A DNA stretch of 54,848 nt from an uncultured Lachnospiraceae bacterium (lineage in GTDB: Bacteria; Bacillota; Clostridia; Lachnospirales; Lachnospiraceae), in the NCBI GenBank assembly GCA_910585905.1, contig CAJUID010000018.1, positions 1 through 54,848 of the forward strand, in the 5' to 3' direction. A program made the translations under genes and the position numbers. Position 1 is the first letter of the stretch. Every line of letters begins with the position of its first letter. This document shows positions 44,759 through 52,230 of this stretch, one piece after another. A model generated the notes under the pieces. It was not told the DNA's origin. It did not search any database and saw only the letters and a list, made by a program, of their open reading frames with translations.

Positions 44759-46249
44759 TTACGAAAAATGTTGAATATTTTTTGCTGCAATGGTAATAGT
44801 TGCCGTTGTGCCTCGTCCAAGTTCACTCTCAAATGAAACGCCATAATCTTTACCATAGTAGCTGCGGATGCGTTGGTTGACATTAACAATGCCAAAACCT
44901 CCATTATCTGTGGCATTGTTATTATTATTTGCTATACATTGCCTTAATTTATCCAATTCCTTTTTATCCATGCCCCTTCCGTCATCTGCCACCTGGAAAA
45001 TAATGTTGTCCCCATCTTTTTTGCCAGTAATTAAAATATGGCCGTTGCCGCGTTTATTGCGGACGCCGTGCACAAGCGCATTTTCTGCCAAAGGCTGCAG
45101 CATCAGCTTTGGAATAGTGTATGGATATAATTCTTTGTCAATATGAATTTCAAAGTCCATAACATCCTGATAACGAAACTTCTGGATGTTCATATAGCTT
45201 TCTACATGAAGTTCTTCTTCTTGTATGGTAATAAAATCTTTACCTTTGCTAAGTGTCGTGCGGAAAAAGGAAGAAAGATATGTAACGATTGCCACAACCT
45301 CCTCATTCTTTTTCATTTCGGCAAGCCAGACAATGGTATCCAGTGCATTATATAAGAAGTGGGGGTTGATTTGAGCCTGTAAGAGCTTCATTTCAATTAA
45401 ATGAAGGTTTTCCTGGTTTTTCTTAATATCCTCCACCAGAATCCCGATTTCCTGCGTCATATCATTAAAGTTGCGTGTTAAAATAGCGATTTCATCAATA
45501 GATTCTACCTTTGTATTGGCAGTAAAATCACCTTTTGCCACTTTACTAGTTTGATCGCAGAGTTTGCGGATTGGGGTTGTAACACTTTTTACTGCGCTAG
45601 TTGTCAATGATGCTGTAATAATGATAACAACAAGTAATGTAATCAGGCAGGTAGTTACCATCAGCGCATTTTTTTTGTCAAGCTCGGCCTTTACATTTTC
45701 ATAGTTAGTTGTTTCTGTATAAATGTAATTCTGCAGGCCGGATTGTATCAGGGAAGTCAATGCATAGATGTTCTGGTCAAGGCTGTTCATATTATCATCG
45801 TAAAGAGAACCTTTTTTAATATTTTTTTCTAGGTTGATCACACTTTTTCGCAAAGCATTTATAGTATTTTTTGTGCGCATCATCTGATTTGTACTGCTGT
45901 TTACAGTAGCAGTATCTGAAAGGCGGCTGCAGGCCGACTCCAGTTCTTTCATATAGGAATATGGATTAACCGTTACAATTCCATTTACGGTAGTTTTTCC
46001 AACGCCAAGTTCCTCAATTGGTTTGTTTCCAATTACTGCCAGATACAATGTGTAATCAATACGTTCTTTGAAGTTATGAACATATTCATTTGCATAAGAA
46101 ATATTTTTATTAATATCAGAATAGGCGCTTGCGGCATCTGATAATGCCCACAGCAAGTAGAACGATAATATTACCATTGGGAGGATTGCTGTAATAGATA
46201 TGGAAGTTAATTTTTTGCTTAAAGAGAGTTTATGTCGGCGGCGTATCAT
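44759..46249 (-). CDS. yesM: Sensor histidine kinase, YesM type
   Basis: A 496-residue membrane kinase. Helix 1 is at about residues 14-35, then an extracellular sensor domain of about 160 residues, helix 2 at about 195-218, HAMP (VTTPIRKLCDQTSKVAKGDF), the His_kinase domain with the NPHFLYN motif (LQAQINPHFLYNALDTI) containing the phospho-accepting His, and a HATPase domain (LAENALVHGV, ADDGRGMD and GFGIVNVNQRI). Its ATG overlaps the response-regulator stop by four bases (ATGA). It lies directly upstream of ytfQ, so it probably senses the sugar and induces the importer. The symbol is a family label. Confidence 0.9.
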   Translation of the reverse strand: MIRRRHKLSLSKKLTSISITAILPMVILSFYLLWALSDAASAYSDINKNISYANEYVHNFKERIDYTLYLAVIGNKPIEELGVGKTTVNGIVTVNPYSYMKELESACSRLSDTATVNSSTNQMMRTKNTINALRKSVINLEKNIKKGSLYDDNMNSLDQNIYALTSLIQSGLQNYIYTETTNYENVKAELDKKNALMVTTCLITLLVVIIITASLTTSAVKSVTTPIRKLCDQTSKVAKGDFTANTKVESIDEIAILTRNFNDMTQEIGILVEDIKKNQENLHLIEMKLLQAQINPHFLYNALDTIVWLAEMKKNEEVVAIVTYLSSFFRTTLSKGKDFITIQEEELHVESYMNIQKFRYQDVMDFEIHIDKELYPYTIPKLMLQPLAENALVHGVRNKRGNGHILITGKKDGDNIIFQVADDGRGMDKKELDKLRQCIANNNNNATDNGGFGIVNVNQRIRSYYGKDYGVSFESELGRGTTATITIAAKNIQHFS

Positions 46250-47889
46250 TTATCTTCCCCCTTTCGTTTGGAACGGTATTCCTTAGGGGAATATCCAAGC
46301 GCCTTTTTAAAAATATAGCTGAAATAATGTGGGTCTTTGTAACCGACTCTATAACCGACCTCTGAAGTTTTTAGAGAAGAGCAGACTAAGAGTTCTTTTG
46401 CCTTCTCAAGCCGTATCTCAGTAAGATATTCTACAAATGTCTTTCCCATTTCGCGGCTGAAAATGGAACTAAAATAGCTTGGGCTCATTCCGACGCCCGC
46501 AGCTACCGTGTTTAAGGAAATATTATCTGACATATATGTATGCTCTATCTGATTTTTTGCAGTTTCAATAATATCGGAATATCTGCGGCCGCTGGCGGCA
46601 TTTCTCAGTTCTAATGCCTGCTCTAACAGGCGGCTGATATAGTTTTTGATATCGTCTATTGATTTTGCAGTGCTGACAGCGCGTTTCATTGCCTCATCAT
46701 TCTCATCTCTTGCCGGGCCGTTAAATTGGCTGCCAGAATCTGCGCTTATTTTTTCGCAGAAAGACATAACAGCAACATAGATATTCATAATGACATACTG
46801 GCGCATCATGATGGAACGAAAATGGTCTTCTGAGATTTCTTGAAAGCAGGCATCTACAAAGCTTCCTACTTCTTCCAGAGTTCCATTATTTAAGAATTTT
46901 TCAATTACATGGTGTGTCTGTTCCAGTTCGACAAAACTGTCGCAGTCAAAATCTTCCTCAAATCTGGCGGTATGTGGGCTGTGGGGAGAGATAATCTGGT
47001 TTGTTCCACGGGTAAAACGGCTGGAAAATGCCCGGTCAGCCTCTCGGAAAGACTGGTTTAATTCCCGCAGACGAAAAACTGAGGAGCCAATTCCACCGAA
47101 ATACTCTGTATTCGTATGATTTCCAACGATTTCTTCCAAAATTTTTATTAAATCGTGTTCCCTTTGCTCCATTTCCTCTGTCTCATCGGCTATCAGCAGA
47201 AAGGCCCAGCCGTCTACGCCCCTTTGAAAGCTGTAGATGCAAGGGATTTTTTCTATGGTATTTTCTATTTCATCATAAATATCAATAGAAAATCCAGAGG
47301 TTTCTGCCCCATTTACTTTTTGCTGGACCTTAAATAAAATAATTTTGTAAATACGGGCACTCAGGTTCATTTGGAATGCTTTTCCGCGTTCAATCGCATC
47401 GGCAAGAGAGATGGAGCCAGAAATTAAATCCCCAAAAAATTTCATCTTTTTTAATTCTTCATTTTCCCGCATTTCCTGAAGATAAAGATTTTTTAAGTCT
47501 TTATCCTCGCGCTCCAGGTGAATCTGTGCAGAGACATCCTTTAGGGTGTTTAAAAGGGAGGCGGAAGAGATGGGTTTTAAAAGGTATTCAGTCACTCCGA
47601 TCTTTATTGCTTCTTTCGCATATTCAAATTCGTCATATCCGCTCAGGATAAGGATTTTAATATCGGCCAATTCTTTTTTTACAAGACGGCTAAGCTCCAG
47701 CCCGTCCATAAATGGCATCCGAATGTCTGTTATTAGAATATCAGGTTTTTCTTTTAGAATAATAGGAAGTGCCAGTTCCCCGTCACTGGCTTCGCCCACA
47801 AATTCATATCCCTCTTTTTCCCACTCAATGCTATTTTTGATTCCATTGCGGATCAAGATTTCATCTTCTACTAAAAATACTTTAATCAC
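46246..47889 (-). CDS. yesN: Response regulator with AraC-type DNA-binding domain, YesN type
   Basis: A protein of about 547 residues. The receiver (1-120) has EDE (8-10), Asp55 in LITDIRMP and a Lys in YLLKPIS. A long linker domain follows (about 150-430), then two AraC-type helix-turn-helix motifs (ISLNTVAAGVGMSPSYFSSIF and TSEVGYRVGYKDPHYFSYIF). The start is probably GTG 47889 (MIKVFLVEDE) with GGGGGCGG upstream; ATG 47913 is in frame but would make that site coding. It is coupled to the kinase gene. Likely target: the ytfQ promoter region. Confidence 0.9.
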   Translation of the reverse strand: MIKVFLVEDEILIRNGIKNSIEWEKEGYEFVGEASDGELALPIILKEKPDILITDIRMPFMDGLELSRLVKKELADIKILILSGYDEFEYAKEAIKIGVTEYLLKPISSASLLNTLKDVSAQIHLEREDKDLKNLYLQEMRENEELKKMKFFGDLISGSISLADAIERGKAFQMNLSARIYKIILFKVQQKVNGAETSGFSIDIYDEIENTIEKIPCIYSFQRGVDGWAFLLIADETEEMEQREHDLIKILEEIVGNHTNTEYFGGIGSSVFRLRELNQSFREADRAFSSRFTRGTNQIISPHSPHTARFEEDFDCDSFVELEQTHHVIEKFLNNGTLEEVGSFVDACFQEISEDHFRSIMMRQYVIMNIYVAVMSFCEKISADSGSQFNGPARDENDEAMKRAVSTAKSIDDIKNYISRLLEQALELRNAASGRRYSDIIETAKNQIEHTYMSDNISLNTVAAGVGMSPSYFSSIFSREMGKTFVEYLTEIRLEKAKELLVCSSLKTSEVGYRVGYKDPHYFSYIFKKALGYSPKEYRSKRKGEDK

Positions 47890-47995
47890 CGGACCGCCCC
47901 CTTGGTTTTCCATTCTTATTTTTCTTTATTATAGTTTTCTGGCAATATCCTGTCAAATGCAGAAACCGGTTGTGGATACGATTTGCAGTAATATT

Positions 47996-48040
47996 AAAAG
48001 AGCAGAATCATTATATTTACACTGTAAGATTCTGCTCTTT
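47996..48040. terminator. Bidirectional terminator-like hairpin after the second ABC operon
   Basis: AAAGAGCAGAATC and GATTCTGCTCTTT form a perfect 13-bp stem with an 18-base loop. It lies between the response-regulator gene start and the end of the ABC permease gene, and is placed to stop the latter. Confidence 0.75.
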
Positions 48041-48104
48041 ATTCTCGCGTAAGCAGCGAGCCAAACGCTATACTTGCAAGGAATGGAAAGTTCCTTTGCA
48101 CTTA
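48040..48104 (+). repeat. Dispersed palindromic repeat, copy F (5' part)
   Basis: It starts TATTCTCGCGTAAGCAGCGAG with GAGCCAAACGC, a hairpin AAGGAA-TGGAAAG-TTCCTT, and then diverges. It directly abuts the preceding terminator-like hairpin, in the same orientation as the others. Confidence 0.75.
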
Positions 48105-48135
48105 TAGGATAGAAATAATAGGAAAGTTTTCGTAA

Positions 48136-50886
48136 TTATAAATTGTCATTTCGCAATGCTTCGATTGGATTATCTTTTTTAATTTTGCTCATAGAGTATA
48201 GCATACTAGTAAAGATAATGAGAAAGACACTTATGCATACGATTACTACACTGATCCAAGGCATTGAGAATTTGGTTTCCATACCCTGGTTCATGCTACG
48301 GTACATCATATAGCACAGGAATACAGATACCGGAAGGCCATAGAGCAGACCTTTTACGCCATATAGGATACATTCATAATTCATCATATGGTCAAATCCC
48401 TTTTTTGTCATTCCTACTGACTTGAGCATTGCAAACTCTTTGCGGCGAAGCTGGATGTTGGTGGAAATGGTATTAAATACATTTGCAACAACAATTAATG
48501 TAATCAGCGTGATAAAGCCGTAGGAGAAAATATTAATAATTGCCATTAGAGCCATCTCTGACTCTTCGGTAGCCCTAGCATCGAACACTCTGCTGGCAAT
48601 GGAAGTGCTGTAATCAGACTCATTTTTAAAAAAGTTTTCTAACTCTGTGGTAGCCAGTTTATGGTTTTTTGCCTGAAATTGAAACTGAGTGCGGTCCAGA
48701 TCTGATAAATTGTCTGGCAGTATTTCAAGTGCAGAATATGGCAAAATAACAGTCATAGTATTTTCAAAGTGCATATCTCTGCCGCCTAGCGGCAATTTCT
48801 GATGCATTACTTTTGAATCCTTAAATGGGATTTGAACCAATGCCTTTTCTTTTGGCACTGTTTTTACTATGTCAGATTCGGAATCATCTTCTGTGCCTAA
48901 CTGTACAAAGGAAAGTGATAGTTTATCAGCATCTGCAACATTGCCAGTGTAGGCTTTATTTGAAGTAGAGTTGACGGCATATAGGTCTCCATTTAGGGTA
49001 TTGGAAGTCAGCATGTTATTGGAAGCAATTACGCCATCTATTATAGTTGTTACAGGATCCCAGATTAGAGGGCGGATGTTTTCACTATTCATATATTGAG
49101 CTACATCCAAATTATTTTCCTCCAGATATTTCTTATATGTTTTGTCGTCAACAAAACATATTTCTGTATTAATGACCACCTTTGTCTTATCCGAATTCCA
49201 GATATTATTTTCATAGTCGGCAGGATATAATTTTAAAAGCTTTAGATAAGCGGGGGTAATCTGGTTGACATCAATCTGTATTAATCCCTGAACAAATTTA
49301 CTGTAAGCTACATTATCTATTCCTTTTAACTGGGATAAGCGAAGTTTTGTGCTAGATAGGTCATTTTTTCCAAATTCTGTATCTTCTGCCGAAAAAAGGA
49401 TATCATAACAATCATTTTCATCAATATAATTTCTTGCTCCCATTAAATAGTTTGAAAAGCAACTTGCGCTAAGGAAAAGAATAATACTGAGTGCTAATGA
49501 GGCTACGGTCAGTCGGTGTTTCCTGCGATTCCTTTTAAAGTTTTTGTTTGCAAGCATACCCTCAAAGCCAAACAGTTTATATACTAATTTGCTGCTGCGG
49601 ATATTTTTACGTTTTAACTTTACTTCATTGCTTTCACGGAGCGCTTCAATTGCTGGGATTTTTACAGCGCGTCTTGCAGGCAACATTGCTGAGATAATTA
49701 CAGTAATTATGGCAATAGCTACTGCGATTAAGATTGCCCACCATGAAATAACAAGTTCTAATTGTATTGTCTCAGAGCCAGTTGTAATTATGCCAGTATC
49801 TGCCATTAATTTTCCGACAAAATGAAGCGTAATCCCAATTCCTAAAAGACCGCAGCCTACTCCTAATGGGATACCAATTATGCAGAGGAAAAATGCTTCA
49901 AAAAGTACGCTTTTTCGGATTTGCTTTTTGGTGGCACCGATGGATTTTAATAATCCAAATTGTTTCGTCCTTTCGCTGATGGATATGGAAAATGCATTGT
50001 ATATCAAGGAGATGGATGCAATCATTATAATTCCCATGAGGATTGCTCCCATATTCCTAAGGACATTCATATAATTTCCATTTGGTGACTGTCCTATAAG
50101 CCGCAGCAAGGATGAATGGATATCACAATAGATTCCCTCATTTTTATCTTTCAGATTTTCTACGAAGTTATCTGAAAAATTGTCAATTTCTTTGGGGTTT
50201 TTCATTTGATAAAAAACTTCAAAGGAATACGCTGTCTGGTCTTCGCCTGTAGTAAAGGCGGAATAACCTGGAGCACCAAAATCTTCCATGTCTGGTCTTT
50301 CACAAATCCCCACAATTTTGTACGTTTTTGATACGGTATCTGTCAGTTCTTCTATCTCTTTTTCATATGTCACCCACTGCCCCCAAAACAGTCCCTCTCC
50401 TGCCTTGCGTTTTCCTACTTCTAGAGTTATAGTATCTCCAACTTTATATTTTACATTACCATTTGTGGATAAATGCTCCGATATAACCAGTTCATTATTT
50501 TTCTCAGCCATTCGGCCTTTTATTAACCTGATTGGACTCATTTCTGTAAAATCTGAGGTGATAGATTCTATGCACAGATATGGTTTGTCTTCATTAATAC
50601 TGTCCTTTAGTTCTGCATAACCTACATTTCGTACCAAGGTACTTTTGTCAATTTGGTCTTTTTTCTGCAGTTCTTCCGCCTGTTCTTTTGTAAGTCCAGA
50701 AAGTCTGCCGTGCCATGCACCTGATACGCTAATTTCTAAATCCACCATATACTGCTGCAAGCTGAATACGATGGAAGTAACTGAGGTAAACATTGCTGTA
50801 GACAGCAGGATCCCGATAATAGTTACAGCAGTACGGACTTTGTTTTTCTTTAATGTCTGTAAAGTAAATCGGTTAATTATATTCAT
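48136..50886 (-). CDS. ABC transporter permease, large FtsX type
   Basis: A 916-residue permease. Helix 1 is at about residues 17-37, then an external domain of about 200 residues, three helices (about 285-400), another helix near 460 (LTVASLALSIILFLSASCF), a second external domain of about 300 residues, and three C-terminal helices. This ten-TM duplicated layout is found in exporters and detoxification transporters for antimicrobial peptides and lipids. Its ATG overlaps the ATPase TGA (ATGA), so the two form a coupled operon. No two-component genes are adjacent. Substrate unknown. Confidence 0.88.
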   Translation of the reverse strand: MNIINRFTLQTLKKNKVRTAVTIIGILLSTAMFTSVTSIVFSLQQYMVDLEISVSGAWHGRLSGLTKEQAEELQKKDQIDKSTLVRNVGYAELKDSINEDKPYLCIESITSDFTEMSPIRLIKGRMAEKNNELVISEHLSTNGNVKYKVGDTITLEVGKRKAGEGLFWGQWVTYEKEIEELTDTVSKTYKIVGICERPDMEDFGAPGYSAFTTGEDQTAYSFEVFYQMKNPKEIDNFSDNFVENLKDKNEGIYCDIHSSLLRLIGQSPNGNYMNVLRNMGAILMGIIMIASISLIYNAFSISISERTKQFGLLKSIGATKKQIRKSVLFEAFFLCIIGIPLGVGCGLLGIGITLHFVGKLMADTGIITTGSETIQLELVISWWAILIAVAIAIITVIISAMLPARRAVKIPAIEALRESNEVKLKRKNIRSSKLVYKLFGFEGMLANKNFKRNRRKHRLTVASLALSIILFLSASCFSNYLMGARNYIDENDCYDILFSAEDTEFGKNDLSSTKLRLSQLKGIDNVAYSKFVQGLIQIDVNQITPAYLKLLKLYPADYENNIWNSDKTKVVINTEICFVDDKTYKKYLEENNLDVAQYMNSENIRPLIWDPVTTIIDGVIASNNMLTSNTLNGDLYAVNSTSNKAYTGNVADADKLSLSFVQLGTEDDSESDIVKTVPKEKALVQIPFKDSKVMHQKLPLGGRDMHFENTMTVILPYSALEILPDNLSDLDRTQFQFQAKNHKLATTELENFFKNESDYSTSIASRVFDARATEESEMALMAIINIFSYGFITLITLIVVANVFNTISTNIQLRRKEFAMLKSVGMTKKGFDHMMNYECILYGVKGLLYGLPVSVFLCYMMYRSMNQGMETKFSMPWISVVIVCISVFLIIFTSMLYSMSKIKKDNPIEALRNDNL

Positions 50887-51566
50887 GATAGATTCACCTC
50901 GTCTCTTGTGATTTTTCCATCTTCGATAGCAATAATGCGGTCCGCCTGCAGTGCAATATTTTCGTCATGTGTGATCATAATTAATGTTTGATTAAATTTT
51001 TTGTTGGATTCCTTTAAAAGTGACATAATCTCTTGGCTGTTTTTGCTGTCAAGGTTGCCAGTTGGCTCGTCGGCAAGGACAATTGCCGGCGCATTCATTA
51101 ATGCCCTTCCAATTGATACACGCTGCTGCTGTCCGCCGGACAGCTGGTTTGGTAAATGGTTTTCTCTGCCCTCAAGCCGCAGCAAATGTACCATTTCCTG
51201 CAGTCTTTTGTTATTTACTTTTCTTCCATCCATCAGAACTGGCAGTGTAATATTTTCCTGCACATCTAGAACCGGAATCAGATTATAAAACTGATAAATT
51301 AATCCTACTTGCCTTCTACGGAAAATGGCAAGCTGCTCTTCATTTTGTGCAAAGACTTCCTTTCCATCCATAAAGACCTTTCCAGACGTTGGAATATCAA
51401 CAGCACCTAAGATATGGAGCAGCGTAGATTTTCCAGAGCCGGATGGCCCGATAATTGCTAAAAATTCTCCCTGCTCTACAGAAAAAGAGATGCCGTCCAG
51501 CGCTCTTACTTCATTCTCTCCGGAGCCGTATACTTTTTTTAAGTTTTCCACTCGTAAAATTTCCAT
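50883..51566 (-). CDS. ABC transporter ATP-binding protein, SalX/MacB type
   Basis: A 227-residue ATPase with Walker A GPSGSGKSTLLHIL (about residues 39-52), Q-loop GLIYQFYNLIP, signature LSGGQQQRVSIGRAL, Walker B IVLADEPTGNLDSK and switch LIMITHD. It matches ATPases that drive FtsX-type peptide/lipid exporters. GGGGGAT precedes the ATG. The promoter at 51661-51688 with an upstream GTGAC direct repeat suggests activation by an OmpR-type regulator, as for peptide-antibiotic resistance transporters. That regulator is not in the window. Confidence 0.93.
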   Translation of the reverse strand: MEILRVENLKKVYGSGENEVRALDGISFSVEQGEFLAIIGPSGSGKSTLLHILGAVDIPTSGKVFMDGKEVFAQNEEQLAIFRRRQVGLIYQFYNLIPVLDVQENITLPVLMDGRKVNNKRLQEMVHLLRLEGRENHLPNQLSGGQQQRVSIGRALMNAPAIVLADEPTGNLDSKNSQEIMSLLKESNKKFNQTLIMITHDENIALQADRIIAIEDGKITRDEVNLS

Positions 51567-51660
51567 ATTAAATCCCCCATTCCGAAGCTTTTCGCCAGAA
51601 ATCCCGGCAAAGCTTCAATTTTTGCAGGCGCCGCCTGCGCCCTCATATATATTTTGGATA

Positions 51661-51708
51661 ATTATAGTATAAGATATCAGAATTACAAGAAGGTGACTGT
51701 AATGTGAC
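51661..51708 (-). promoter_or_regulatory. Promoter with OmpR-type direct repeat
   Basis: On the minus strand the -35 is TTGTAA (51683-51688), the spacer 16 bases and the -10 TATAAT (51661-51666). Just upstream GTCAC occurs twice (51693-51697, 51704-51708) with an 11-base period, as bound by OmpR/PhoB-family regulators next to a -35 box. The transcript would lead into the ABC pair about 95 bases on. Confidence 0.6.
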
Positions 51709-51974
51709 AAAATTGTAAGGTTGGGGGATTTTATAGATTTTGTTTCTTTTGAGGTAGTTTTTCTTTCATTGCTTGCATTTGCTATGTTTGCTAATGGAAT
51801 TATTTTGTCTTCTTTGCTCATGGTGTGTCCTCTCCTCAAACTTGATTTTCTTGTTTTGTTAGAACATTTTAACTAATGAGAGGATACTATTTTTGATGGT
51901 GATTGAATAGTGCGTGAGGTGGTGTTTTTCTAAATAAATAAACCATGTGATGGTATTTTTAAAAATTTCCTTAT

Positions 51975-52151
51975 CCCGTAGCAATTTTTAGAATTCTTCC
52001 TTATCAGGTAATACAATCTAAAAATAGCTGACAAAATTTGACTATTATTCTCTAAAAGTTTCATTATAACGAGTGTATTTTTCTTATCTTTGCATATAAT
52101 AATACCTATTGTTTGATCTTGTAATGTCAGTTGCATTACTCTTGTATCCAT
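51975..52151 (-). pseudogene. C-terminal remnant of a YhcG-type (DUF1016) nuclease
   Basis: The frame from 52151 gives LTLQDQTIGIIICKDKKNT and LLENNSQILSAIFRLY, close to the C-terminus of YhcG/DUF1016 PD-(D/E)XK proteins (PTIGILLCKSK and NSQIFASKY patterns). A one-base shift restores VLPDKEEF, which is the usual family ending. The N-terminal two thirds are missing. It follows the restriction gene at 52231 on the same strand. The rest of 51709-52230 shows no gene I can support. Confidence 0.5.
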
Positions 52152-52230
52152 GCAATAAATTTCTCATTAATAATCATTCTTTGTAAAAAAAGGAATACTT
52201 ACTCCTTTTTCCACATTCAAATCCATGATT

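Noticed and set aside
51615..51824. Minus-strand small open frame starting MSKEDKI after GAGGAGAGG
   Set aside because: The ABC promoter lies inside it and its C-terminus looks random. A ribosome-like site exists, so it is not excluded, but I could not support it.
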